From positions 3,162,001-3,226,000 of the forward strand of contig OX381721.1 in the NCBI GenBank assembly GCA_947462335.1: 64,000 nt of DNA, given 5' to 3'. This stretch comes from Harmothoe impar (taxonomy: Eukaryota > Annelida > Polychaeta > Phyllodocida > Polynoidae). Below, piece after piece: positions 1 through 9,967 of this stretch (position 1 is the stretch's first letter; every line of letters begins with the position of its first letter). The position numbers were made by a program, and so were the translations under genes. The notes under the pieces were generated by a model. That model had not been told where the DNA came from and made no database searches. It saw only the letters and a program-made list of their open reading frames with translations.

Positions 1-350
1 ACCATTTGGTCACGTGACCCCCTCATTTGCATAATAGGCCACACCCCCTTGATCACGTGACCCTTTCATTTGCATAATAAGCCACGCCCTCTTGATCACC
101 AGCCAATCAGAGGTCGCCATTTGGTCACGTGACCCCTCATTTGCATAATAGGCCGCGCCCCCTTGATCACGCGACCCCTTCATTGACATGATAGACCACA
201 ACAACATCACGTGACTATCTTTGTTTGTAAACAACATCACGTGGCTCTCTTTGTTTGTAAACAACACCACGTGGCTCTCTTGTTTGTAAATAAGACTTAC
301 TAAGTTTAGGCATAGGTAACAGCAGTGTTTGTAAATAACGCCTACTATAT
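1..350. repeat. Left terminal inverted repeat (partial) of the first element
   Basis: This stretch holds CACGTG E-boxes in GTCACGTGAC-type contexts near 12, 53, 125, 208, 237 and 268, and three ATTTGCAT octamers near 26, 69 and 141. It also has a CCAATCAG box near 105 and forkhead-like TTTGTTTGTAAACAAC modules at about 220-285. The outer part is the reverse complement of 8770-9223. The inner TGTAAACAACACCACGTGGC module recurs at 48291-48345 in the other element. Confidence 0.7.
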
Positions 351-352
351 TT

Positions 353-1489
353 TCAGTCATAGGTGTCTAGAGCAGCAGCAGCAGCATCATCCTCAGCAGC
401 AGCAGCAGCAGCAGCCGTGTCATAAGTGTCTAGAGCAGCAGCCACGTCATAGATGACTAGTGCAGCAGCAGCAGCAGCATCTTCAGCAGCAGCAGCAGCA
501 GCAGCAGCATCATAGGTGTCTAGAGCAGGAGTAGCAGGAGTGTCATAGGTGTCTAGAGCAGTGGCAGCAGCAGCAGCAGCAGCATCATAGGTGTCTAGAG
601 CAGGAGTAGCAGGAGCGTCATAGGTGTCTAGAGCAGTGGCAGCAGCAGTAGCAGCAGCGGCAGCAGCAGTAGCAGCAGCAGCATCAACAGTATCTTCAGC
701 AAAAGCAGCAGCAGCCGCGTCATAGGTGTCTAGAGCAGCGGCAGCAGCATCTTCAGCAGCAGCAGTAGCAGCAGCGGCAGCAGTATCTTCAGCAGCAGCA
801 GCGTCATAGGTGTCTAGAGCAGCAGCGTCATAGGTGTCTAGAGCATCAGCCGCAGCAGCAGCAGCATCTTCAGCAGCAGCAGCAGCGGCAGCAGCAGCAT
901 CATCAGCAGCAGTAGCAGCAGCAGCAGCAACATCTTGAGCATCAACAGCATCTTCAGCAAAAGCAAAAGCCCGTAACTTAGCATCATGGGCATCAGTCAT
1001 AGCCGTAACAGCGACACTGCGACTAGCATAAGCAAAACAGGCTACTTTTTTAGCAGCTGTACAAGCATTAATAGCATTAGCCCTAGCAGCAGCCGCAACA
1101 GCGACACTTTTAGCAGACGTTGCAGCATCAGTAGCAGCAGCATCGGTAGCAAGAGCGGAAACAGTAGCAAAAAGATTAGCAGCACGAGCAGCAGCGGCGA
1201 GAGTAACAGCAACGTTGTTAGCAGCATTGGCAACTTCGTATGCAGCATGTGTAGCACGAACAGCGATACGAGCTTCACGTTTTGCACGAGCAGCAGCATT
1301 AGCTGCAGAAGTAGCCCTCACACTTTCCAGCCACCCGTACGAATCTTGATAAAAACCAACCTCCACCTTGCTACTTGTTGACTCATCAGTAAACATGGGC
1401 GTCTCCTCATGTGGTGTTGTCGCGGCTCTGTAGTAGTGTTGGGATTGCTCACATTCGGTAGAACGTAGAGTGATTCCTGATGACGCCAT
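353..1489 (-). CDS. Alanine-rich repeat protein beside the terminal repeat
   Basis: This is an uninterrupted 378-codon frame whose stop lies at the inner edge of the terminal repeat. Residues 1-45 are mixed in composition (Ser, Thr, Glu, Tyr). Residues 50-190 are alanine-rich with scattered Arg, Lys, Asp and Val, written with varied codons, which argues against a pure trinucleotide artefact. Residues 190-378 are poly-alanine interrupted by acidic ED pairs and about ten LDTYD motifs. Long helix or fibrous structure is likely. The other element carries a similar alanine-rich ORF at the mirror position (58257-58916). I recognise no family and assign no function. Replication slippage in the CAG/CTG-like tract could have enlarged the C-terminal half. 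Confidence 0.5.
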   Translation of the reverse strand: MASSGITLRSTECEQSQHYYRAATTPHEETPMFTDESTSSKVEVGFYQDSYGWLESVRATSAANAAARAKREARIAVRATHAAYEVANAANNVAVTLAAAARAANLFATVSALATDAAATDAATSAKSVAVAAAARANAINACTAAKKVACFAYASRSVAVTAMTDAHDAKLRAFAFAEDAVDAQDVAAAAATAADDAAAAAAAAAEDAAAAAADALDTYDAAALDTYDAAAAEDTAAAAATAAAEDAAAAALDTYDAAAAAFAEDTVDAAAATAAAAAATAAATALDTYDAPATPALDTYDAAAAAAATALDTYDTPATPALDTYDAAAAAAAAEDAAAAAALVIYDVAAALDTYDTAAAAAAAEDDAAAAALDTYD

Positions 1490-3141
1490 GCTGAAGGTGG
1501 TTGAAGAAGTGTGTGGGACTCATGTTTCACTCTCGCTTATGTACTAGGCTCCGAGATAAGCTTCTTAACTCAGGAGGAAAACTCTCACTAGGAAGGCGAC
1601 CGGCTGTCTACCTGTGTAGGTGCGGGTTCGTTACATCTTTAATCCTGTTCGACCCTCCGAGGAAATACATGAAAAAAACAAAAGACTCGAATCCGCAGAC
1701 AGTAGGAAGCTATAAGGAGCTTAACTCGTGTTTGATTTAAGCTGTCTACCACACGCACGCGCTTGTAGTCACAGCTAGAGTGGCAGACTTCTGTCCGCCC
1801 GCTGGCGCATGACAATCGACTTTAGACACCCCCTGTAGTTTTTTTTTTTGCATACACAGTTGACTAGCATCTTAAGCTCTTACTCAGCTATAAGCCCATA
1901 TACATGTAACGTGCATTACTCTTCTTTATGGTAATTATCAGATCGATTTAAGGGTGGAAAGGGCTTAGGTGATGTAGATCCCTCTCTAGCTGAAAACAGG
2001 CTTAGGCTATAGCATGTAGGCAGCTGGCCGCGTTAAACATCCCCTGTAGTTTTTTTGTATACACTCTCGATCCCCTCTCTAGGTGAAAACAAAAGCTTAG
2101 AAGATGAGGTGATCCGGCCACTGGCTGGCACATCACACCTGGCGTTAATCACCCCCTGTAGGCTTTGTATACGCTCTCTAGGTGAAAACAAAAGCTCCCT
2201 CCACGGGCTGGCGCGTCACACCTGTCGTTAAAACGCCCCCTCGAGTCTTAGTATACACAGGTGCCCCGCCTTATCTATTCACCAGCTATAAGCCCATATA
2301 CGTGTACATGCGATTTTTGATACCCTCTCTGGAATAGGGTGGGGCTCAAGGTGAAAACAAGATTAGTCCATTCGCTCTCTCAGCTATATAAAGAGCCTCA
2401 ATTGTTCTTGCAACAGCACTTCACCACCGGTACACTATCAGTCACGAGGCAGATGTTTGCGGTATGGGTCATACAGGTTACCTACTAATAGCGGTTTGGG
2501 TGAGTAGATCACTTTTTTTCCCCTAAAAAACAACAAAAAAAACCCACTTATGACTCAGGTATGTATATGTAGCACTGTTAGTGTAAGTACACAGTAGAAT
2601 CTACTGTACTATAGACTCAGCCCTCTGAAGACGGCGGAGCGCGTTAATGCGCGGGTCTGTGGCGGCGTCACTTGTTTTTTTATTCTAACTAAAAAGTCAG
2701 AAGTCGATCTACGACCAATCAAAGACAAATTTGTGATAAGTTCAAACTAAATAAGAGACAGTTTGAGCGTCTCTTAGTCGCTGTCAAAGATGCGAATAAC
2801 GAACGCGCTGAGGGCAGGGGTTCAGGTCACGTATAGTTCCTTGCTCTTTCGTCAGATGGCGCCACAATAGGGGATTTGTACATTCCTACGATGCTCGCGA
2901 ACATTTCAACGCATAATGAGCTATATAGGCAACAAAGTGTGCTTCTGAATATATTAAAATATAAAAAACAATTCAATATTGTGTATTTCTGATAGAAATG
3001 AGGCAGTTTCTTTGAATACCAACTAAACTATAGCGAGATGAAAAATACCACACCATATCTAAGGCTTTATAAAAGATACATAGGCAGAAACTCTCGCCGA
3101 GTCGGTAATCTGAAAAACGAATCAACTCGTTGTGCCACAAG
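1490..3141. other. Non-coding interior with degenerate direct repeats
   Basis: No convincing gene is present. From about 1795 to 2345 a degenerate unit recurs three to four times: a CCCCTGTAG block with a T-run, then GTATACA, then CTCTCTAGGTGAAAACAAAAGC, then a CTGGC(G)C(G/A) block. Similar blocks (CAGCTGGCCG, ACTACAGG) occur at 56880-57130 in the other element, which supports common descent of the two interiors. Confidence 0.5.
2385..2393 (+). promoter_or_regulatory. Possible TATA box
   Basis: TATATAAAG lies in a CAGCTATATAAAGAGCC context on the plus strand. About 100 bp downstream are two short ATG frames and a GT donor-like GGTTTGGGTGAGTAG near 2495-2509. No longer coding frame follows unspliced, so any product would need splicing. 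Weak evidence. Confidence 0.25.
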
Positions 3142-3276
3142 GGCCCCCATCCAACGGGGGCCTTTTGAGCTCAGTCATGTTGTTTCTCAACACTAGGTGT
3201 AATTAATTACGCCCATGTTGAGTAGCATCTACTAACCAACTGACAGTGTCAGTTGGTTGGCCCCTCTTTAGGGGCC
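3142..3276. repeat. Chain of four consecutive hairpins
   Basis: Four inverted repeats follow one another. They are 3142-3162 (7-bp GC stem, 7-nt loop, then TTTT), 3186-3222 (7-bp outer stem around a near-palindrome centred on AATTAATT), 3234-3258 (11-bp stem, 3-nt loop) and 3259-3276 (7-bp stem GGCCCCT, CTTT loop). The third and fourth abut. They sit in the non-coding interior of the first element. A structured RNA or a recombination/replication site is possible; nothing in the sequence decides between them. Confidence 0.6.
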
Positions 3277-3738
3277 ACACAATAAATAAAGAATAGAGTC
3301 CTAAGGGAACGTTCACAAACGTCTACCCTTCCTACGGGGTGGGTGGGTCTTTGGGTTTAGTGACAAAACAGCGACATGTCAGCTCTCTTTTTTTTTCCAA
3401 GTCTACATATTATTTATGATTAAAAAATTTAAAAAAAAAAACCACGATAATAAAGTGCGCTGATCAAAAACTGAATAGAAAAATAACCAAAAATAGGTTG
3501 GTAGCTGATCGGTCGTTGTCACACGGTGCAGAAAATTTACTTTTTTTTTTTTTTTTCTTTTTTTTTCTTTTTTTTTTTTAGAAATTCTATATTAGGACCA
3601 CAGACGGGGCACATGTGACACTTGTCGAATATAAGAGATACCAATGGGTATTGTCGAATTTAAGAACTAGGTCTTGGCCATTGTCATTGACTATTTTGAG
3701 AAGTAGTCTTGCCCGTCTTGCCCCTTGTCGCCAACTCC

Positions 3739-4912
3739 CAGCACCCCCTGTGTCTCTTTGTCCATATTGGCTAAAAACAGGACATTGTTGCCTTGGCTAT
3801 TTTACCCCCCGTCTGGGATCTTATTACTTAATCACCTCGTCTTGACCCTGTGGGGTAGTGGGTATATGGAATAACCATGTCCAGGTGTACTCTATCTGAC
3901 ACATAACCGAAGGTTACTGAGTTATGTAATAATAACTGACCTATGAGGTCGCCAGTCAGTTTGCCGTGATTATTTTGACACACTCTCAGTTACTCGTAGC
4001 ACATCTAATACATAATTAGACTCAGCATCATATAAGGCAGTCTCGGCCACGCCGCGGCTGCATATCGGACCAGGGGGATAGTCTGGCAGCGACCCGCCAC
4101 CCCGTTCACAAGCTGTGTACAGCACCCCGTTTCTCTTTGTCCATATTGGCTAAAAAAACAGGACATTGTTGACTTGGCTATTTTACCCGTCTGGGTCTTA
4201 TTATTTAAGCACCTCGTGTTGACCCTGAGGGGCAGCGGGTACATGGAATAAACGTGTCCAAGTGCACTCTATCTAACACATAACCGAAGGTTACTGAGTT
4301 ATGTAATAATAGTTATGTAATAATAACTGACCTATGAGGTCGCCAGTCAGTTTGCCGTGATTATTTTGACATACTCTCAGTTACTCGTAGGGTATCTAAT
4401 ACATAGTTAGACTCAGCATCATATAAGACAGGCTCGGCCACGCAGGCTGCATATCGGACCAGGGAGATAGTCTGGCAGTGACCCACCAGCCCGTCCACAA
4501 CCTGTGTACAGCACCCCGTGTCTCTTTGTCCATATTGGCTAAAAAAAAAACAAAAAAAAAAACAGGTCATTGTTGACTTTGGCTATTTTACCCGTCTGGG
4601 TCTTATTATTTAAATCACCTCGTCTTGACCCTGTGGGGCAGTGGGTATATGGAATAACCGTGTCCAAGTGTACTCTATCTAACACATAACCAAAGGTTAC
4701 TGAGTTATGTAATAATAACCACCCTATGATCCTATGAAGGCGCCAGTCAGTTTGCCGTGATTATTTTGACATACTCTCAGTTACTCGTAGGGTATCTAAT
4801 ACATAGTTAGACTCAGCATCATATAAGACAGGCTCGGCCGCGCCAGCCGCATATCGTACCAGAGGGATAGTCTGGCAGCAACCCGCCATCCCGTCTACAA
4901 TCTGTGTACAGC
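3739..4912 (+). repeat. Tandem repeat, three ~390-bp units
   Basis: Units begin near 3739, 4120 and 4509, each with CAGCACCCC and TCTCTTTGTCCATATTGGCT. They continue through TAACACATAACC, GTTACTGAGTTATGTAATAATA and CGCCAGTCAGTTTGCCGTG. The third unit ends near 4912. Short open frames within it are repeat shadows. A related stretch (GGTGTAGTCTATCTGAT and a GCAGTGGGTATA block) occurs as a foldback at about 33206-33316. Confidence 0.8.
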
Positions 4913-5413
4913 AGTCTGGACCAGACCACCAACTCTGGGTATAGCATTCTGGATGCCTGGAGCAAGACTGGATCTAACCCTTTAATAGTCGCATAGCGCT
5001 TTAATGTGCAGTGCCCGTTGTCGTCATAAGTCATGAATGCAGCACTCAGAGTTCCTCACCAGGGCTGCATGCATGCATACACGGGCATATCGACAAAGGG
5101 CGTAGCGCATTAAAGCACTATTGCCGCCTTTAGCATTAAAGCGCTGAGGGTTTATTTTTTGATAGTGTAGAAACCAATATCTGTCTAATTAAACCCCTTA
5201 TCAGTGCTGTTTTTTTTTTTTTCACATACAAAAAGAATTAGGTAATGGCGCTGCAGTACTCTGAAAAGCGGTGGCGGTGAATTTCCATTTAGATCCTGAA
5301 AAGGGGGGCGGTCAGATGTCGTCAAGACCCTGATAAGTAGGGCAGTTAAAATCATATGATTACATTGAGCTAATTTTCTTGCTGAAAGGAATGAATAATT
5401 GTATTTGTATAAA

Positions 5414-5416
<3 letters not shown>
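4913..5416. other. Non-coding stretch
   Basis: No gene or conserved motif is visible. There are short GCGCTTTAAT-type repeats near 4990-5150 and a T-run near 5210. Confidence 0.4.

Positions 5417-5498
<82 letters not shown>
5417..5498. repeat. (CA)n microsatellite
   Basis: Uninterrupted CA dinucleotide repeat, 41 units. Confidence 0.98.
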
Positions 5499-5500
<2 letters not shown>

Positions 5501-5729
5501 ACACCTGATGATCTCCACACGATGACCTGATTGCCCTTCCTAAAAAAAAATGCCCAACTCGATCTACCTACTCAACAGGGTTTCAGTGTAGAGCGTATTA
5601 GGGGTTTTTCTGATGCGTATATTATATTGAGATTGATTTTCAACTTTTGTGATCAGTGGTTGGTCCTTAAACGGACCGTTTGGTAGAGAGAGGGTCGCAG
5701 GGACCTTGCTGCTGAAGCGGAGGGTGTGG

Positions 5730-6083
5730 TCATAACGCGTGGCAGTCCTTCAGCAGCTCCTCCAGCACGGCGGGCGGTAGGCCTTCCTCCATGCAGACTT
5801 GCTGCTTGACCTGCTCCACGCACCGGCGGATGAGTTGATCAGCGACGTTCTCGATCAGCTCATCCACCACACCCTCTGCTTCAGCAGCAGTCCGCTGTCT
5901 CTCCTCTCTCTGTAGCGAGGCTACGAACTGCTTCTCCACGGCCGCATCGATCATAGATCGAGAAACGGCCACGAAGTTCTGTCTCTCCGCCTCCTCTCTC
6001 TGTTGCACGGCTACGAATTCCTTCTCCACGGCCGCATCGATCATAGATCGAGAAACGGCCACGAAGTTCACTCCGTGAGCCAT
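5730..6083 (-). CDS. Small duplicated-motif protein of the first element
   Basis: A 117-residue frame starts at the ATG at 6083 (MAHGVNF). The frame stays open 15 codons further upstream, but the internal start fits better because the duplicated segment begins right after it. A segment of about 30 residues containing NFVAVSRSMIDAAVEK occurs twice in tandem, each copy followed by a QREE-rich stretch. The C-terminal half is acidic and probably helical (ELIENVADQLIRR, VLEELLKD). The nucleotide copies (5901-5975 and 6000-6074) are nearly identical, so the duplication is recent. A TATAAAAG box lies at 6271-6278. Family not recognised; a small helical DNA- or protein-binding factor is only a guess. 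Confidence 0.5.
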   Translation of the reverse strand: MAHGVNFVAVSRSMIDAAVEKEFVAVQQREEAERQNFVAVSRSMIDAAVEKQFVASLQREERQRTAAEAEGVVDELIENVADQLIRRCVEQVKQQVCMEEGLPPAVLEELLKDCHAL

Positions 6084-6270
6084 TTTGTCGAACTGACTTC
6101 CTAGCCGCCTGAGAGATGCTGACGTCACACTATTTTCGACGACGCTATGACGCGCACGAGGTAGACAGACGACGTCGTTTCACTTCCTTATTTGGAGTTT
6201 GGGATCTTTTGACACCGAAGTCATACCGTACGGTCGCGATAAAGCAACTAGTGTTGAAAAGCGCGCCGGT

Positions 6271-6278
6271 CTTTTATA
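6271..6278 (-). promoter_or_regulatory. TATA box for the 5730-6083 gene
   Basis: On the minus strand this reads TATAAAAG within GCGCTTATAAAAGACCGG, about 190 bp upstream of the ATG at 6083. TATAAAAGAC also occurs on the minus strand at 56632-56641, upstream of the orphan gene of the other element. Confidence 0.4.
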
Positions 6279-6299
6279 AGCGCCGGAGTATAAGAGCCT

Positions 6300-8769
6300 C
6301 CAAATGTTTTTTCTCAAGCACTAAAATCGCGACTTTGAATAAGCGCCAGCGCCTGGCTTGTATATAGCTCCTGAGTAAGAACTTCACCGAATTGAAAAGC
6401 CCTCCCTCAGAGCTCTTAATCGCGACAGTACGGTACAAATCTGATGTCAACCCGCGCCAAAAACAAAAAGGGTGTTCCGGTCACACGTACCTACGACGAG
6501 CGACCTTCAGCTATCACCACGTGAAGAGTGGGAAATAAATTTTGTACGGCAAGAAAACTGAAAACTGATAACGATTCCATTAGATAAGTATTTGGTTCCA
6601 ATCTATGGCGAGATATTTCCACCAAAGCGATTGATTTATATGTCTGTAAGGTTCAGCTCTCCAACACTCTCCAATGTCCGCCGGTGCACGACGGTCGCCG
6701 CCCATCATTAGTCACAACTAAACTTCTGCTGGAGAGTGAAAGTTACGTTGAGTCTTGAGGTGCGCAGAGATACTATCTGCCGCAGCCTGATTTTAGTTCC
6801 ACGCTATTTAGATAACCGCCCCATTTAAAATCTCTCTCTCGATCCTAGTAAAGGAAAAAAAAGGCTAGAGTTTATCATGGACGCGTCTCAGTTTTAGTCA
6901 AGCCGTAAAGTGAAGAACCAGAGCTTGTACATATTCCCACGTGAGGGGTGACCCCGCGGGGCGTTCAGTTAGTACTGAGTCTATACTCAAGGTCAAGTTC
7001 CACTCTCTAAACAGAGCTTTAGCGACTCCGTCATATAGACTAGACCGCGCGCGTTTTTTTTTTTTTTGCTGAAGCAGCTAATCGATGGAAGAGTAGAGAA
7101 CAGGTGCTCGATCAAAAATCTGCTTCAGAGGCTTGTTATCAGGTATTAACAGTTAAATCAAAATATTTCAAAACATCCAGAAAAGCAGAATAACATGTCC
7201 TACGGGCTACAGCCGGGCACTGACGAGCAGACGACGCTGACGTCATTTCAATCAGGTCACAGGGCTCTTTAGACACCTTTTCTGTAAGACCCGTCTCATA
7301 CCTTAGTATATAATACCGTAAACGCCGGTGATTAGTATATGATCACATTGGCAGTCGCGGATCCACGAAGAGGCTGAATAAGCCTCGAGCGGACCCGCCA
7401 CTTGCAATGTGACATAATCTTACCATGCGCTTTGTTTTGTTTTTGTTTCTATTTACAACAGCAAACATTTCAAACAACCTATTGTTTTTTAAAAATGATG
7501 AAAAATCAGCCCCAAAAAAAAAGTAAACATTTTAGAGCTAAATTTGTGGAGGATAGCCGGACATGCTGATGTCACTAGACCCCTAAATTCGATATGGTGA
7601 CATGGGCATTTTCTTAAAATTCGATACGACGACACGGGCACGGACATCTAAGTGACATGGGACATGTGGCATTTCTTGAGTCCCACATGTGCCATGGACC
7701 ATAGTGACATGAGGAAAAAAAAAATGTTCAAAGAGTGCATCAGAAAAGTGCCATTTCAAGCCTAAAAATTTCGCCAAATTTATTATTTTTTTTTTCTTGG
7801 ATGGTACTCGGCTTTGCAGTGTCTGGGTCCTTAAAAATGTACCAGAATGCTCAAATTCGGGTTCTAAATATTTTCAAAAAACGTTTTCTCCCTTAGTGAC
7901 GTGTGACATGGGCATTTCTTAAATTCGACATACGGCTGCATGGGGAGGACCCACCCGTCAAGGGCCCCCATGATGACTCATACCCGCCGCGTTCAAACTA
8001 GCGTGGTGGTTATAGGTAGACCTTCTTTCAGTATCCACGTGACCAGTTCCATCGCCGTCTCTTGAGCAACAGTAACCGAGGTAACTAGGGTTATTGTTAT
8101 CCGGTCCGTAAGACGACAGTCTAAGACGGTGTGTAGTCGCGTTTTGCTCTCCCTAATACTCTAATTCAAGTCGAGTTACCGCTAACCCCTACAAAAAGAG
8201 GGTCATTTGTGTAATTCAAAAGGCGTTCCTTTGTTAGCAATGAGGGGGTCGTTCTATTCATTTATTTATTTTATTTATTTTTTTTTTTTGTTTACAACAA
8301 CAAGTCAAAGTACAGTCAATCAACCGAGATCCTTTCTACTCCGTGGGGGTGTAGAAGGATCTCCCCCCTGAGGTTACAAAGTCACCTCTTTATTTAAGGG
8401 GCTACGGGCCGCAAAATCGCTTTCGCTTTCGCTTACAAGTCACAAAGTCGCAAGAAATATTCAAGTCAAAAAGTCAAATTCATCAACTATCAGCACAGTC
8501 GTTTGAAAGTCATCAAGTCACTGAAAAACTCCTCTACAGTCACCTCCGACTCGCCTCCTCCCTACCCCCCTAAAGGGGGGTAGAGAGGAAGCGATTCCCT
8601 AGAGATCAGATAATTTTTTTTTTTTTTTCTCCCGAGCAGACTCCAAAGGCCCCCCCTCCCCCCCCAAGTGCCCACCCACCCCATAAATAGTGCCCCCCTC
8701 CCCCCCATGCATCTTAAAGTGCCCCCCTCCCCCCTCCCCCCCTCCCCTCCCCTCTTATAGAAGCCTCCC
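6300..8769. other. Non-coding interior of the first element
   Basis: No convincing gene is present. The region holds poly-T/poly-A runs (7050, 8270, 8620), a repeated GACATGGGCATTT block near 7600 and 7905, and C-rich tracts at 8640-8760. An open minus-strand frame across the C-rich tract is low-complexity. Confidence 0.4.
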
Positions 8770-9304
8770 ATTAGCTAGTCCAAGTCATGTGACCAAAAGG
8801 GAAGCGTGGTCTGTCTATTGTCTATATTATGCAAATGAGGGAGGGGGTCAGGTCACGTGACCAAGGGGGTGTGGCCTATTTTCCAAATAAAGAGCGCTTC
8901 CGGTCACGTGACCAAGGGGGTGTGGTCCTATTATGCAAATGAGGGAGTCACGTGACCCATTATTATGCAAATGAGGGAGTCACGTGACCAAATGGAAGCC
9001 ACTGATTGGCTGGTGATCAAAGGGGCGTAGTCTACTATGCAAATGAGGGGGTCACGTGATCAAGGGGGCGTGGTCTATTATGCAAATGAGGGGGTCACGT
9101 GACCAAATAGTGGCCCCTGATTGGCTGGTGATCAAGGGGGCGTGGCCTATTACGTAATTATGCAAATGAGGGGGCGTGGCCTATTACGTAATTATGCAAA
9201 TGAGGGGATCACGTGACCAAATGGAGGCCTCTGATTGGCTGCAGGTCGATTGAGTAATAAACAGTAGTTAACTATAGTCCCGTTCCGATACATACTATAC
9301 TACT
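8770..9304. repeat. Right terminal inverted repeat of the first element
   Basis: A repeat array inside the terminus carries seven ATGCAAATGAG octamers (near 8828, 8932, 8964, 9036, 9079, 9160, 9193). It also has seven CACGTG E-boxes (near 8854, 8904, 8949, 8980, 9053, 9095, 9211), three TGATTGGCT inverted CCAAT boxes (9003, 9118, 9232) and several GGGGGCGTGG GC-boxes. The outer 64 bp match the right end of the element at 59347-59410. Termini plus subterminal arrays indicate a replication and promoter region by analogy with protein-primed viruses; that role is inferred. Confidence 0.75.
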
Positions 9305-9414
9305 CATATCCCAATGGCAATTGGTTTCCCGATCATATACATATGTTTGGTTAGTTGGTACCATCATTATTAAAGCTTCCAGAGCCAAAGGACTGTGACG
9401 CCCCATGGGCTTAG

Positions 9415-9846
9415 CACTGCCTATTTCAGAGCTATTTCAGAGCTGGGTACCTTGTCTTTTACTCCATTTTATGGCTGAGTTATGATGCCTATCTAGTTGT
9501 GTCTTTACATATTGTATAGTTGTATCACCTATTTCAGGGGAGGGTACCTTGTCCTTTTACTCCATTGTGTGGCACAGGTGTGATGCCTATCTAGTTGTGT
9601 CTTTATATATTGTATAGTTGTGACCCCTATTTCAGAGCTGGGTACCTTGTCCTTTTACTCCATTGTGTGGCACAGGTGTGATGCCTATCCAGTTATGTCT
9701 TTGTATATTGTATAGTTGTGACCCCTATTTCAGGGGAGGGTACCTTGTCCTTTTACTCCATTTTGTGGTACAGATGTGATGGCTATCTAGTTGTGTCTTT
9801 ATATATTGTATAGTTGTGACCCCTATTTCAGGGGAGGGTACATCAT
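9415..9846 (+). repeat. Tandem repeat, ~118-bp units
   Basis: About four units of a block containing CTATTTCAG, GGTACCTTGTCCTTTTACTCCAT, GTGATGCCTATC and TATATTGTATAGTTGTG run directly into the first visible lectin exon. They replace the sequence that precedes the homologous exon at 15164, including its splice acceptor. Confidence 0.8.
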
Positions 9847-9967
9847 CCTACTACTACTCCCGTACTACGTCTAACTGGAACAATGCGGAGAGTAACTGTG
9901 AACTTGTTGGAGGTACGCTCCTTAACTTGGGGGACGAGGCGGAGATGGTGTACATACAATCCTTAAT
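9847..9967 (+). CDS. Lectin exon A1: N-terminal half of C-type lectin domain
   Basis: It encodes YYYSRTTSNWNNAESNCELV and GGTLLNLGDEAEMVYIQSL, the first helix region and first conserved cysteine of a CTLD. The donor is AAT|GTGAGT. Unlike exon B1 it has no AG directly before the homologous start. The nearest alternative is a TTTCAG in the upstream repeat near 9827, which would stay in frame. Confidence 0.65.

Larger units (their letters stand above)
1..9304. mobile_element. Polinton-related non-autonomous element, left end outside window
   Basis: The right terminus at 9304 (…ATACTATACTACT) matches the right terminus of the complete Polinton-like element at 59410 over about 60 bp. The first bases of the window are the inverted counterpart of 9209-9223, so about 79 bp of the left terminus lie outside. 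Inside are an alanine-rich ORF (353-1489), a small ORF (5730-6083), repeat arrays and hairpins. I found no integrase, capsid, protease, ATPase or polymerase sequence, so the element is probably mobilised in trans. The expected target-site duplication on the right is CATATC (9305-9310). The termini support membership of the same family; the non-autonomous status is inferred from the absent genes. Confidence 0.75.

Noticed and set aside
986..1381. Serine-rich plus-strand ORF of 131 codons and a leucine-rich ORF in another frame
   Set aside because: Both are shadows of the alanine-rich minus-strand frame; GCN repeats read as AGC (Ser) or CTG (Leu) in the other frames.
3142..3166. Bacterial-style intrinsic terminator (GC hairpin followed by TTTT)
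   Set aside because: The context is a eukaryotic transposable element; the hairpin is better seen as part of the four-hairpin chain.
3259..3276. Histone-type 3' stem-loop (GGCCCCTCTTTAGGGGCC)
   Set aside because: It resembles the histone element but has a 7-bp stem, no histone gene lies nearby, and the flanks do not match.
6116..6367. 83-codon plus-strand ORF
   Set aside because: It overlaps the promoter side of the minus-strand small gene, has no motif, and its composition is not protein-like.
8562..8771. Gly/Arg-rich minus-strand ORF
   Set aside because: Low-complexity C-run translation with no start context or homologue pattern.
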